Part shown: piece after piece, positions 21,736-33,198 of the stretch
Layout: each line of letters opens with the position of its first letter
How positions within the stretch are numbered: the stretch's first letter is position 1
Assembly (NCBI GenBank): GCA_964036045.1
Contig: OZ038382.1
Span: forward strand, 73,394,687-73,458,686
Length of the DNA stretch: 64,000 nucleotides
From: Eutreptiella sp. 'Long Island Sound 2002'
Lineage: Eukaryota > Euglenozoa > Euglenophyceae > Eutreptiales > Eutreptiaceae
Direction: 5' to 3'
The notes under the pieces: generated by a model
Database searches by the model: none
What the model was told of the DNA's origin: nothing
What the model saw: the letters and a program-made list of their open reading frames with translations, nothing else
Translations under genes and position numbers: made by a program

Positions 21736-23412
21736 TCACTGGTCCACATGCCGCTTGCGTCGCTTGACGACGGCTGCACCGCGGCCTTGCCGCGCCTCGT
21801 ACAATTGCAAACCGACACTCAACGCATCGGTGTGCACCACGTGCCTCATTCCGAGGCGTGTGATGCGGGGTCGCCGAAGACACCAACCGCGCATCGAGTT
21901 TTTGAGATGCCGCTTGAACGGTTGATTTCTCTATTCTGTCGGAATATTGCGAAAAATGTACAAACTGCCAAAGCGACGCGCAAAATATGCGCTGTGAACA
22001 GATGCCCAACGTACCCAAGCGGTCACACCCCATTGCAATTTACCCCAACACTCCCCTAAACGGTCACTCGCAGACTCCAATTCCTTGAGTTCGGCCTCTG
22101 CTAGCCAATCCCTTTTGCGCCAGAGCGCGTGCATTCGATGCATTGATAATAACACATGCTTCATCAATAGGAAAAATTTAACGCCACCAAAGGCCACGTC
22201 GGGTAGGTTGTCCCGCAATACGGCCACAACCCGGCCATGTAATGCACTGTCTTCAAAAAACATTTTGCCACCTGTTATATCAAACTTTCCGGCCTTGGTT
22301 GGCCGGGGAGCCAAGCGCTCAGCATGCGGAACGTTTTTCACCTCATCCATAAGTTTGTGAAGCTACAAAACCAAAGCTTTCCCCGCGTCCCTTGTGGCAC
22401 GGGCAACGTCGGGTGCACCGTTTTCAATCAAATCTTTCAATGTTTTATTGACTCCCTTAAAAATTGCGTTCGCAATACGACATGAGCCATGCTCCACGTC
22501 ACCAACGCGGTTGCATGGGCCAATTGCCCTCAAAAATGAGCCCCACCTGCATTGGGCCGGTACAAAATTGGCACGTGCCAAGGAATCAATGCAATGGCAG
22601 GCTACCCAACATTTCCCCTTGTGATAATTGGCCGAAAGAATGGTCTTGCCATCACCTGTCAAGGCACATACACAGGGGATGCGATTCCTCAAGTGCCAAA
22701 CATCCACAGTGGGCAAAACATCCAAAACATCCTGATTAAGGTTTGCCTTAGTGTCAATGGCCCGGAGACAGTGCGTGTCATCCGGTCCGTCCAGCGCCCA
22801 CCACGTCACCCAGCGTCGCACGTCGCCTGCAGCTGCTACACCCTCTGACCAAACGGTCACGTGGATGTCGCACTTGGTGGCCGAGGTCTGCCACAGTGGA
22901 GTGGCATCTGCGCAAATGATAATCAAAAGCCGGTCTTGACGAGGGATGCTAAAGGTACCGCACGCCAAACTCAACGTCAGCTGGCTTTGCACTACTTCAA
23001 GGAGTGGACATACAGCGGCAGATCGGCGCGATACCACCCCCGATGAAACCTCCAGGGCCGTTGCGACGTATGGCAGCAGTTTGCTACGCCCCTCCATTAA
23101 TTCCCTTCGTGTACAATTGCGCTCCAATTTTATCATGTTGCGCGTGGAGAGGCTCATTTGGTGTGCCGTTTGCAAAACTTGGATCACTTCCTCGGAGACA
23201 TGCTGTTCGTCGTCATCGCGCACCTCGTGGCTGTTGGACTCAATCACTATACCGTTACGGGTTGCGCGCACAACGATGTCGGCATCTCCAAGCACGGCGC
23301 CCACAACGTCGCGAATGTATTTCCGTCTCTTTCGCCGCGCATCAACCTCGAGACCCCAATACGGGGTCACTCGAACGACATTGCCAAGGAAATTTGTGGC
23401 GGCCTTTTGCAT
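21736..23412 (-). CDS. Family 1 transposase-like gene, copy B (nearly intact)
   Basis: From ATG 23412 to TGA 21736 the frame holds 559 codons with only two TAGs (22363, 21931). With TAG as Gln it is intact. Motifs in order: CADATPLWQTSATKCDI (candidate first Asp, about residue 175), CALTGDGK, GDVEHGSCRIANAI (candidate second Asp with DxxH, about residue 315), TAWVRWASVHSAYF, FRNIPTE plus TAG plus RNQPFK (candidate Glu, about residue 494), and a basic C-terminus KRRKRH. The D...DxxH...E order is reminiscent of hAT and KDZ transposases with a large insertion; I could not match a named family. It lies between two word-6 arrays and 3' of OZC-B. Confidence 0.7.
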
Positions 23413-23459
23413 TACATTTAAAATGGAAGCCTGCCAAGAATTGTGACGGCAGGATGTGC

Positions 23460-23705
23460 ACGGGAAGTACCACAGGAAACTCCCAAGAACCCCCTTCCTG
23501 CACAGGAACCCCCCCCCCTTCCTGGCCAGGAACTGTCCCAGGAACCCCACACGAGCCCCCGTTCTTGTACAGGAAGACCCTTCCTGGACCCTTCCTGGAC
23601 CCCTTCCTGCACAGGAACCCCCCCCCTTCCTGCACAAGAACCCCCTTCCTGTACCCCTTCCTAAACACTTTCTGCACAAGAACCCCCCCCCTTCCTGTAC
23701 CTGGT
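23460..23705. repeat. Word-6 array
   Basis: About nine units of CAGGAACCCCCCCCCTTCCTG-type words. It lies immediately 5' of the family 1 copy B start; a CTTGGCAG acceptor-like site lies between array and start, so it may be in a 5' intron. Confidence 0.9.
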
Positions 23706-24265
23706 GTTTCGGTGTACTGCCTCATCGGTTGCCCTCTTAGACAGTCCGGTCCTCTCAAACACCGCTGTCACATTGGGGCATCCCAACCACACATGCGATG
23801 CAGCTGCGTCCATGCTTGGAGAGCTTGGGAATCTCGGTGGTGCCCCCAAGGGTGAAGCTATGTGAAGCTCCCCGTCTGTGGCACCACCCTACGCGCCCTG
23901 CGCACGACGTGACTAGTATCCTACGCGACTGTCGCGCACAAAATTAGGTTTAGGGGTATGGATTATGGGTTATAAGGGTTATGGGTTAAGGGGTGGATTT
24001 TTTTTGCGCACCGCGTCGCACAACCCTTGGCGCGCTCGCACAGCCATGCATGCATGCGTGCAATCTTGGGAGTGGCCCGGTCACAGCACACGTGTACTGC
24101 AACCAACGGGACGCAACTCCCTTGCGATGTGCCACCAAGGGTTGTCTCTCCACGTCTCATGCCCACACAGGTTGGCAGAACCCGAGCACCCCTCAACCGC
24201 CACCAGGCCAGAGGGACACTTGGGATCCTTGCGCTCTCGTTGCCGCCGTGCCTCGCCGCTCCTCA
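23706..24265. other. Unassigned linker with degenerate telomere-like stretch
   Basis: At 23942-23993 the plus strand has GGTTTAGGGGTATGG, GGGTTATAAGGGTTATGGG type units, loosely like TTTAGGG telomere repeats. The remainder has no recognisable gene. Confidence 0.35.
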
Positions 24266-25405
24266 TCACTTGCTGGGGCTGGGGCCCTGGCCGTACGTCC
24301 GGTTGAGGAAGCTCAACGCCCGGTCACATTCCGCAGCTTTCTCCTGCAGCAGAGACTCGGCCTTGACCCTGCCTGCCTGCGCCTCGCGCGCCGCGTTCTC
24401 AGCAGCCTCCAACCGGTCTTTCAGGGCCTTCAGTCGTGCCTGCATACTCGCAATGGTTGCCTCGTGCTTGACCACCTATTCCCGTGCTTCGCGCTCCTTC
24501 TTGGTTGCCCGCTCCGTGGCCCGCTCTGCCCGGGTCTTGCCGCCACTTGCGATCGCCTTCTCAACGGCATCAGGCAACACCTCCTTCAACGCCGTGCGCA
24601 CGACCTCCTGCAACCCGAGTGCTAGCTGCGTGATCACTGTCCCCGTGTCCATTGCCATTGGACTTGCCCGCCCCGGACTGCCTGGTACGCGCCGCTTGGA
24701 GGGGGAGTCGGGGATGATGGTCCTCTGGGTAGGACGCTTCACGGATCCCCGCGCTGCCCTGTGTGATTGCTCCGGCTTGACCTCGGCCCCAGGTTGCTGC
24801 CACAGTGGCTGTGTACGTTCCTCCATCCCGGGCTCCTTCTTCACGTGTGAGCGTCCACCCAATTGACCCTGTTCTTGCCGCTTGCGGTACTTCCCAAGCC
24901 AATCGTTAACCGCGTTGTGCACCTCAATGGGACACCGGCATCCAAACCCATCAGCCTTGCCTGACACTTCAGCGTCTTGAAGCTGGTCTGCTCGCTGTAC
25001 ACCAAGAACGACCATGTGTTGCTGGCCTTGGCATGGCCAACAAGGCACAAGTACTCCGCAACCACGTACGTCTTGCCATGTCCTGCATGCCGCTGGGGCA
25101 GCTCGGCCAGACTGTCCGTACATGCCACTGGCAACCGCAATTGCAGGGCTAGTGGCTGGCTTGCTCTTCCGGACGGTCAGTGTGCAGTCGCGATACCAGA
25201 ACGTGCCCCCCTGCCTGGTCACAGGGCTGTGCATGTCACTGATGGTCAGCGTCGATTGCAACACCCATGTCAAAAGATCTTGAAGACTTGGTGCTCGCCC
25301 ATCCACGGTCCGTGCAGCCTCCCATGGTGCCACTGGCAGTGGGGCCGCCCGCTCCTCCTCATCGACGAACTTCAGGACCAGCCGCGGGTACACGTCGACA
25401 TCCGC
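24266..25405 (-). CDS. OZC-B exon 2
   Basis: The acceptor CTCTTCAG precedes GCGGATGTCG at 25405; the exon opens ADVDVYPRLVLKF, parallel to ATADVWPPLV in D. GGTFWYRDCTLTV supplies the WY motif. KRPTQRTI, SKRRVPGSP give a basic stretch, followed by helical segments (AERATERATKKEREARE). A stop-bounded next segment (24266-24475) encodes IASMQARLKALKDRLEAAE, a clear coiled coil; TAG (24476-24478) separates the two in frame and may be read as Gln. A frame change near 25085 is possible. Confidence 0.6.
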
Positions 25406-25884
25406 CTGAAGAGAAGTACGGGAAGTGTCAGCGACAAAAGGGGACAGGAAGTGGTCCAGGAAGGGGGGTTCCTACGCAGGAAGGGGGGGGGCTCCTGTGC
25501 AGGAAGGGTCCAGGAAGGGTCTAGGAAGGGTCCAGGAAGGGGGGTTCTTGTGCAGGAAGGGGGGGGGTTCCTGTGCAGGAAGAGGGTTCCTGGGGGGTTC
25601 CTGGGATGGTTCCTGTGTAGGAAGGGGGGGGGTTCCTGTGCAGGAAGGGGGTTCCTGGGGGGTTCGTGGGACAGTTCCTGTGCAAGAAAGGGGGGGGGTT
25701 CCTTAGTGACATGCACATGACACAGCCCACACACGGTGCCCAATTGAAGCCCTCCAACGGCCCTCCCGTTGCATTGCCACTGCCGCTGACCCTTGGCACG
25801 CGGTACTGACCATATATTTGCCCCATTGCATTGTGAACCCCTCCAACCAAAGTCCCCGCGATTCAAAGGGGACAGAGTGTCAAC
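25406..25884 (-). other. OZC-B intron carrying word-6 array
   Basis: The donor GTTGACACTC follows TGCCAGCAG (Cys-Gln-Gln) at 25884; the acceptor CTCTTCAG ends at 25406. Positions 25440-25710 are about ten units of CAGGAAGGGGGGTTCCTG-type words, identical in type to the arrays bracketing the family 1 copy B. Confidence 0.8.
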
Positions 25885-26930
25885 CTGCTGGCATGCAAAC
25901 CAAAAGGCCTGCTCTTGTGCCACCTTGGTGTTCCGAACGATCGCCCCGGCGGCCATCAACAAGCTCGGGTCCACGGGTCTGGGCTCGGATGGTGCAATCT
26001 CCATCCGGTACACCAAAACGTCAGTGCTCTCCTCGGCACCCCGGGCGAATCCTCCAAAGCGGCCGTTCACCACCACCAGAATGCTCCCAGGCGGCGTAAC
26101 CAACAAGGCGTGGTGTTCCGATCTCGGCCAGGGCAGCCACTCGCTCTTGTGCGCATGCCCCACCGGCGGGCAGTCCTCCGGCTTGGGGGTTGTGTCAGCG
26201 GGAACCACATGCGGTGCGGGCGCTGCCTCGTAATGCCGCGTGTAAAGCGTCGTCCCATCCGATGGAATCAAACAGGTCACCATGTGCTGCAGGGCAGGGA
26301 CATGACTCGGATCAGCGGCCTCGGCACTCCCCGGATCGGATGCTGCTGCTGCTACTGCTTCAGTGTCGCACTTGCTGCACTCCATACCCGTGTGATTGCG
26401 GCAAAGGACTTGGACTGCACACCCAAAGCACTTCTCACTTGTCGGCTTCCGGCGGCATCCGTGGACTCCACAACTGACAGCGGCCTTGTGCGCCTAGAAC
26501 GGGGGCGTGATGGCGTGCGTGGTTGCGTAAGACACGGTGTGCGTCGACAATCCACAGAACCCAATAATACGGCGGGACCCCGGTTTCGCAGCCAATGGCA
26601 GGCCGCCTCCTTCATGCACCACCGTCGAGCAGATCACCCGGAGGGAACCCCTTCTCATCGGCATGCGGTGGATGATCCAAGGCCGAGGGAAGGCACGGGC
26701 ATACATCGCGACGAACTGCGCGCAAACCTCATCATCAGGGATGTCCATCGACAGAGCCCAGAACACGGAGAGGGCGATGCCCTCTACAGGAAGTGACGCT
26801 GCTGGGAAATCTCGGTGCGGCAGTTGGCGGACGTGGGTGATGGACTCGATGTAGCCTTACGTCATGACGTGAAGCGTGTTGCCCAAGATCGCCTCCAACT
26901 CCTAGTGCAAGAGCATTCGACTGGGAGGGT
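25885..26930 (-). CDS. OZC-B exon 1 (2OG oxygenase-like), 5' truncated
   Basis: The oxygenase core is well kept: VRQLPHRDF (HxD), STVVHEGGG (distal His) and GSRRIIGF (Arg), matching QLWHRDL, SSVIHRGGA and GSTRIIAF in D. TAA at 26857 lies in frame just before GYIESITHV, which aligns with GYIRATSD. A Cys-containing region and CSKCDTEAV follow (partly in another frame near 26480). Then LIPSDGTTLYT, TPPGSILVVVNGRFGG, and FWFACQQ at the donor. The 5' end is cut by the foldback element at 26934. By analogy with 2OG enzymes it would use Fe(II), O2 and 2-oxoglutarate; the substrate is unknown. Confidence 0.65.
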
Positions 26931-26933
26931 TTG

Positions 26934-27555
26934 CTTTTTTCGACGGGTCAGTTAACTAGCACCCCGACCGAGCCGTCACTGAGCCGACTCTGAGCCGCTT
27001 CACTTAGCTCTCACTTAGCTCTCACTTAGCTCTCACTGAGCGCGCCAAATGGCTCACTGAGCACTCACTGGGCGCTCACTGAGAGCCAATTAGGGGCTCA
27101 CTCAGGGTACACTCAGGAGTTTCTCCCCCTTTCCGCCCTCTCTTCCCACCCTTGCTGGCCCACACTTCACCCTTTTCACACCAACATCGGTCCGCAGTTG
27201 TCACCACGTCTTTTCTCTAAGAACTTGAGCGTGCATGCACAATTACATACTTGCATACATGTACCCGTGGCAGCAAACACACAAACATCCAAACAAACAC
27301 ACTTCGCCAGGGACACAAATATCCAAACACATACACACACATACACCCATACACACGTCCACACACACATGCACATGCACAAATTGACAACCACATTCAT
27401 TCTTGTGTGCAATTATCTTGCGTGTACACAAACACATGGCCACATTGAACAATGTGAAGTGAAGGGCTAGGGAGAGATGGTTACGGGCTTGGGGTTCGGG
27501 GATATGAACCTAACCATTTGCGAGGGTGTTCCTTGTTGCCTCATGACAATGCCAC
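26934..27555 (+). repeat. Left inverted arm of foldback element
   Basis: Contains CACTTAGCTCT and GAGCGCTCACTGAGC words in 26985-27110, then a CA-rich region that mirrors 30506-30940. Confidence 0.85.
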
Positions 27556-28259
27556 CCCCCCCCCCCCCACACACACACACACGGGCGCGCGCGCCATGAA
27601 GCACAAATAGGGCAAAGAGGATATTGCTCGCTTTTGTGAGGTTCAACATACAACCATCTTGACCTACACCATGACACACGCATTCCCCTCCGTACTTATC
27701 CCCTCCGGTCCCCTTTTGCCATGCCTCATCCCCCCGCTTACCCCATGCGAACCCCTTCTCTTATCTTGCCCGTCGCGTTCCCTTGCCCTGCCCTTGCCAT
27801 GCCTTCTGTATTTGTTGGCCATGGCATCGAGTGCATGATGGTGGCGGAAAGCAATGACGATGACCTTTAAAGGTATGTTGTGCTATTGTGGGTGTTTGTG
27901 GGTGTGTGCTTGTGCCCATGCGCATGTGCGCAAGTGTGGATGGTTTGTTCCCTCTTGGTTTCTCTCATTTAGTGTGCTTGTATGTATGTTTGTGTGTGAG
28001 TCGGGGGGGGGGGGCTTGCTTGGATCGATGTGTGGGTGAAGGTGTCCTTGTGTGTCACTGTGAGTGTGTGACTACATTCTTTGGTTTCTGGTTGCCTAGG
28101 TTTGTGTGCGTATGTGGATTCGTGAATGTCAGCCACAAGCACAAACACAACCATACCTGCATCTGCCGCCACAAACACAATGTTATGCGCACACAATCAA
28201 AGCCTATGCCACACAACACCAAAACCAACAACAGCATCCAAAACAACAATTGCAAAAGC

Positions 28260-28420
28260 TGCAACGCACACACACACACACACACATTGGCACACACACA
28301 CACACACACACACACACCTGCGCACCTGGTGTGGTTATGGTAGTGGTTGTGGTTGCGGCTGTGGGTGGGGGTGTGGGTGTGGGTGTGGGTGTGGGTGTGG
28401 GTGTGTTTCTGCAAGCTGTG
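28260..28420. repeat. (CA)n and (GTGGGT)n microsatellites
   Basis: A (CA)n run at 28265-28317 is followed by GTGGGTGTGGGT repeats to about 28405. A GGGGGGGGG tract lies near 28538. Apparent His/Thr-rich frames here are artefacts of the repeat. Confidence 0.9.
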
Positions 28421-28614
28421 TTGTGTGTGGATTTGGTTGTGGTTGTATCAGTGTGTAGGGCCTTGGCTCTGGCGAAGGCTGCAGTTGCAGCTTTCACTGT
28501 GGCTGCAGCTGTTCTTTGGGTTCTGGCTGTAGCTGTGGGGGGGGGGGGGGGTTAAAGGGCTGCAAAGAGGGGGGCTCAAATTACCATCCACCCCCTCCCA
28601 AAAAAAGTCCCACC

Positions 28615-28985
28615 AAGTTTACAGCGACAGTGTACAGTGGCAATGTACAATGACAGTGTACAGTGAGAGCATACAGTGAGTGTAGAGTGACAGTGTAGAG
28701 TGCTAGTGTAGAGACTTGGCCGTTGTGGCAGACGTACTGTGTGTGGGGATACATTCTATGAGACCTTGGGGAGTACAGTGTACAGTGTACAGTGTACAGT
28801 GTACAGTGACAATGTACAGTGACAATGTATAGGGACAGTGTGCAGTGGCAGTGTGCAGTGTGCAGTGACAGCGTATAGTGCCAGAATACAGTGTACCATG
28901 TACAAGACAGTAGACAGTGACAACATTGACAGTGTACATGGACAATGTAAAGTGACAGTGTACAGTGACAATGAACCATGAGTGA
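28615..28985. repeat. TGTACAGTGACAGTG array
   Basis: About 30 units of GTACAGTG / GACAGTGT with small variations. Short-word DNA in the core of the foldback element; no gene. Confidence 0.9.
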
Positions 28986-29110
28986 ACCCTCACTGAGCGC
29001 TCACTCAGCCATTTGGCGCGCTCAGTGAGCGCGCGAAACGGCGCAGTGAGCGCTCAGTGAGCGCGCCAAATGGCTCAGTGAGCGCACAGTAAGGGCTCAC
29101 TCATGGTTCA
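28985..29110. repeat. Central palindrome of GAGCGCTCACTGAGC words
   Basis: CCATTTGGCGCGCTCAGTGAG and its complement face each other about an ACGGCGC centre. The same words occur in both arms of the foldback element (26985-27110, 30950-31110). Confidence 0.8.
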
Positions 29111-29113
29111 CTA

Positions 29114-30480
29114 TCACTGTACACTGTCAAGGCACACTGTGTATTGCACACTGCCGACTACACACTGTGTATTGCACACTGCAGAATGCACACTGTGTAT
29201 TGCTAACTGAACACTGCACACTGTGTGTTGTAAATTGCACACTGCACACTGTAATGCACACTGCACACTGTAATGCACACTGCACACCCTGTAATGCACA
29301 CTGCACACTATGTATTGCACACTGCACACTGCACGGTGCACCGTGTGCAGTGTGCAATACCCAGTGTGCAGTGGGACACTGCACACTTCACATTGCACCG
29401 TGTGCCGTGTGCAATACGCAGTGTGCAGTGTGCAGTGTGCAATACACAGTGCGCAGTGTGCATTACACAGCGTGTAGTGTGTAGGGTACACTGCACACTG
29501 CACACTGTGTACTGCACACTGCACATTGTGTATTGCACACCGCACACTATGTATTGCACAATGCACACTGTACTGCACACTGCACACTGTGTCATGCACA
29601 CTGCACACTGTGTATTACAAATTGCACACTGCACACTGCGTATTGCACACTGCACACTGCACACGGTGTGTTAGAAATTGCACACTGCACACTGTAATGC
29701 ACTCTGCACACGGTGTATTATACACTGCACACTGCACACTGTGTATTGCACAGTGCACACTGCATAATGTGTATTGCACCCTGCCCACTGCACACTGTGT
29801 GTTACAAATTGCACACTGCACGTTGTAATGCACACTGCACACTGTGTAATACACTCTGCACACCGTGTATTGCACACTGCACACTGCACGCTGTATATTG
29901 CACACTGCACAGTGCACATTGTGTGTCGTGTGCACTACACAGGGTGTAGTATGCCGTGTGTGATGTAATCCACACTGCACACTGTGTAATGCACACTGCG
30001 CACTGTGTCATGCACACTACACGCTGCACCTTGTGTATTGCACATTGGGTATTGCACAGTGCACCGTGTGCATAGTGCAATACCAAGTGTGCATTACACA
30101 GGGTGCGGTGTGTAGTGTGCAATACACAGTGTGCAGTGTGCATTACAATGTGCAATGTGCAATTTGTAATGCACAGTGTGCAGTGTGCAGTGTGCAATAC
30201 ACATGTCGTAGTGTGCATTGCAGTGTGCAGTGTGCAATACACAATGTGCAGAGTGCAATACACAGTGTGCAGTGTGCAGTGTGCAGTACACAGTGTGCAG
30301 TGCGCACTGTACACTGCGCACGGCACACTGTGCAATGCACACTGCACACTGTGTCATGCACACTGCACACCATACAGTGCAAGCGTTCGGGCGCTCACTG
30401 TGCAGTGTGCAATACACAGTGTGCAGTCTGCAGTACAGGGTGTACAGTGTGCATTACAGTGTGCAGTGTGCATTACAGTG
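29114..30480. repeat. 1.4 kb TGCACACTG / CAGTGTGCA array
   Basis: More than 100 units built on TGCACACTG with GTGTATTGCACACTGC-type longer periods. The dominant orientation is TGCACACTG at first and CAGTGTGCA after about 30060, so the array itself is partly inverted. The Cys/Thr/His-rich open frames across it are repeat artefacts. Confidence 0.9.
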
Positions 30481-30505
30481 TGTGTGTGTGTATGGGGTGG
30501 GTGGG

Positions 30506-31117
30506 TGCCATTTTCATGAGGCAACAAGGAACACCCTCGCAAATGGCTAGGTTCATATCCCCGAACCCCAACCCCGTAACCATCTCTCCCTAGCCCTTCA
30601 CTTCACATGGTTCAATGTGGCCATGTGTTTATGTACACGCAAGATAATTGCACACAAGAATGAATGTGGTTGTCAATTTGTGCATGTGCATGTGTGTGTG
30701 GACGTGTGTATGGGTGTATGTGTGTGTATGTGTTTGAATGTTTGTGTCCCTGACGAAGTGTGTTTGTTTGGATGTCTGTGTGCTTGTCGCCACGGGTACA
30801 TGTATGCAAGTATGTATGTGTGCATGCACGCTCAAGTTCTTGGAGAAAAGACATGGTGAGAACTGCGGACCGATGTTGGTGTGAAAAGGGTGAAGTGTGG
30901 GCCAGCAAGGGTGGGAAGAGAGGGCGAAAAGGGGGAGAAACTCTTGAGTGAGCCCTGAGTGAGCCTCTAATTAGCTCCCAGTGAGCGCTCAGTGAGTGCT
31001 CAGTGAGCCATTTGGCGCGCTCAGTGAGAGCTAAGTGAGAGCTAAGTGAGAGCTAAGTGAGCCGGCTCAGTGACGGCTCCGTCGGGCGCTCAGTCAACTG
31101 AGCCGTCGCCAAAAAAA
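30506..31117 (-). repeat. Right inverted arm of foldback element
   Basis: The inverse copy of 26934-27555, ending with TCAACTGAGCCGTCG and an A run. Confidence 0.85.
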
Positions 31118-31389
31118 GTACCCCCCCCTTTGAACCTTGACCAAGTGAGTATCTAAAACTTCTAAAAATAGTAAACGCACATTAGCTAGCATGCAAAAAG
31201 CACAACAAACAAGCACAAAGACATCGCAATGCACAACTGAGCCCCAAATGAGCCCCACCTTCACATTTGCACTTAGCCACCAGTGAGCCGCAGGTACACA
31301 CTTCCCCCCTCACTTTTGAAATGAAAGACACGCTGACGGGGAACAGAAATGAATGACAACAACACATTTGCCTGCGGGTGACCTCCAGG
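31118..31389. other. No feature recognised
   Basis: AT-moderate linker after the foldback element. No motif, repeat or convincing frame is seen. Confidence 0.3.
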
Positions 31390-31580
31390 TCACCAATCAC
31401 CATAATCCACCTACACCGTCACCATCCGATCACCATGTCCGACCCACACCATCACCATCCGATCGGCATGTCCCACCAACACCATCACCATCCGATCAAC
31501 ATCTCCCACCAACATTGTCACCATCCGATCACCATCACTCACCAACACCATTACCATCCGATCACCACCGGTCACCTCAA
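31390..31580. repeat. Minisatellite, about 33 bp unit (CACCATCCGATCACCAT)
   Basis: Five to six units containing CACCATCCGATCACCAT and CCCACCAACA lie just 3' of OZC-C exon 2. Confidence 0.85.
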
Positions 31581-32894
31581 CGAACCCTAGATCCCTGAGA
31601 CCGTGGCGACCCCGCCGTTGGGGTTCCGGGCTCAGTTGCCCCTTTCTTCCGCAGGGGTTGCAGGATGTCGCTGACCGTGTAGGTCTTGAGCAGCTTGTCC
31701 AACGCCTCTGCAGAGGACGGAGGGGGCGCAGCCTCCCTGTCGACTCGCTTGAGGCTGTCCTCCACCTGAGCCGTGGCCGTTGCTGCTTGGTGCAGTCCCG
31801 TTCGCAACTCAACGGCACACTGCGTTAGCCAGGCCTTGTCCTCCGCGACACCCTCCTGCACAGCCACAGGCTCGGGACTGGTGCGCTTCGTCCCGCGCTG
31901 CCCACACGCAGCCTCCAGCTCGTCCAGGAGCTTCTTCTCCCGGGTTCGCCACGCCGAATCCGCCTTCGTGGCCGCGCTGCGCTCCGCCAGCAGCTGGCTG
32001 TCCCGCTTCTTCAGCAGCGCATCGGCCCGCTGCCTCTCGCCACGCAGCCAGTTGTGTGTTCCGCTCTGCCACCTGGTCCTCTGACAGCGCCACCTTCCCC
32101 TTCACCATCTCATTCTCCGACCGCACCCGCAGCATCTCGGAGGTTTGCCTGGCCGGAGAGAATCCCGGCACCTTCCCGGGCACCTTGGGGGGGGCTGCCA
32201 CGGGCCCTCTTCGCAGGGACCACTGAAAATTTTCCTCCAGCAGAGGATTCCGAAGCCACATCCTCGCCCTGGGCCTCGGCCATCTTCCGGGCCTCCGCCT
32301 CCACCTTGCGCAACATGTCGCTACGCGCTTCCTTCTCCCACATCAGCCAAAAGGCTTCCAGCCCGGGAAGGAGTGCCGCCGTTTGGTCTGCACCACCAAC
32401 CACACGTGTCCCTAGCAGGACACGTCCAATTTAACTGAGGGGCACCCCACGCACGTTCTGCCCCTGGCCGAGCTCGTCCTGGGTGCGGAGCAGGGGCCAT
32501 GTGTGGGACCTGGTTGGCTGCATGCACAGGAAGGGAACAGGGAACACTTTCTCCTCTTGCCCCTTCCTGTGTTTCACCCAAAACGGGCAAATCAACGTCA
32601 CCGCATCGCCTCCCGCCTCCCGTCTAGTCGCGGTCTTGGCACGCAAGGGCCGCACCGAAATTCCCCGGAAGATCTTCGAGTGAAGGATCCTAGACCGATC
32701 CTCCAAAAAAACCATTCCGGCCTCCGCAATGGCAACGTTGCCATACCCATGCACATACCGGAAGTCGAAATCATCGACGTCCGGAAACGCCACCAAATCG
32801 GCGCCTTCACCAGCCGGACCACGGTCCCCGGGTGGGGCTCCATCAGCAGCTCCGGCGCCGAACCCAGCACTGCTGTCCGCGGGCCCGGGATCCA
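31577..32894 (-). CDS. OZC-C exon 2
   Basis: The acceptor TTTGCGTTAG precedes TGGATCCCGG at 32894. The domain part (DFRYVHGYGNVAI, VTLICPFWVKH) runs through an in-frame TAA at 32431 into GGADQTAALLPGLEAFWLMWEKEARSD, which aligns with GGDEVPESVMNLFAAWVKERK in D. Coiled coil follows (EMLRVRSENEMVKGK; LLKKRDSQLLAERS), and the end (CAVELRTGLHQA, LLKTYTVSDI) matches AAMEMRDGLVQA and LRDKYTVQS in E. Two one-base frame changes, at the G run near 32190 and near 32055, are needed; the first is a homopolymer and could be an assembly error. Confidence 0.65.
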
Positions 32895-33198
32895 CTAACG
32901 CAAAGGGCAAGAAGTTCACGACAATTTAAAAGATATGGAGGAAATACATGAATTTACTTGAATATTTGATTGCGTGCGCAAATGACTCGCTTGGTGTCCC
33001 GGCTTGAAGGCGGGCAACGAGGTAAATACCCTATTTTGCGTGTGTAAATGACGCATTTTGCGTCACAGGTTGAAATTAGGCGACGACGTAAATACGGTAT
33101 TTTGCGTGCGTAAATGACCCATTTTGCGTGCTCGACATGCGTATAGCCGATGCGCAAACGATGCATTTTACGCGTGCAAAAACGAGGTAATTACACAC
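32895..33198 (-). other. OZC-C intron carrying word-5 array
   Basis: The donor GTGTGTAATT follows AACGAGAAG at 33198 and the acceptor TTTGCGTTAG ends at 32895. Most of 32950-33198 is TTTTGCGTGCGTAAATGACCC and ACGTAAATAC-type words. The position corresponds to the introns of H, A, B, D and E. Confidence 0.75.

Larger units (their letters stand above)
26934..31117. mobile_element. Foldback element, 4.2 kb with about 0.6 kb inverted ends
   Basis: The left arm (26934-27555) is repeated in inverse orientation at 30506-31117. Shared pieces in order from the ends: a T run, CGACGG..CAGTT-ACT, GAGCCGTCACTGAGCC, repeated CACTTAGCTCT, CGCGCCAAATGGCTCACTGAGC, an ATCGGTCCGCAGTT block, CACAAACATCC blocks and GAACCTAACCATTTGCGAGG. 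No transposase is encoded. The core is simple-sequence DNA. It interrupts OZC-B at its 5' end. Confidence 0.85.

Noticed and set aside
27198-28555. His/Thr-rich and Gly/Val-rich open frames
   Set aside because: Translations of CA/GT and GTGGGT microsatellites.
29114-30480. CRISPR-like array of regularly repeated units
   Set aside because: Units are short variants of one word without unique spacers, in a eukaryotic foldback element with no cas genes.
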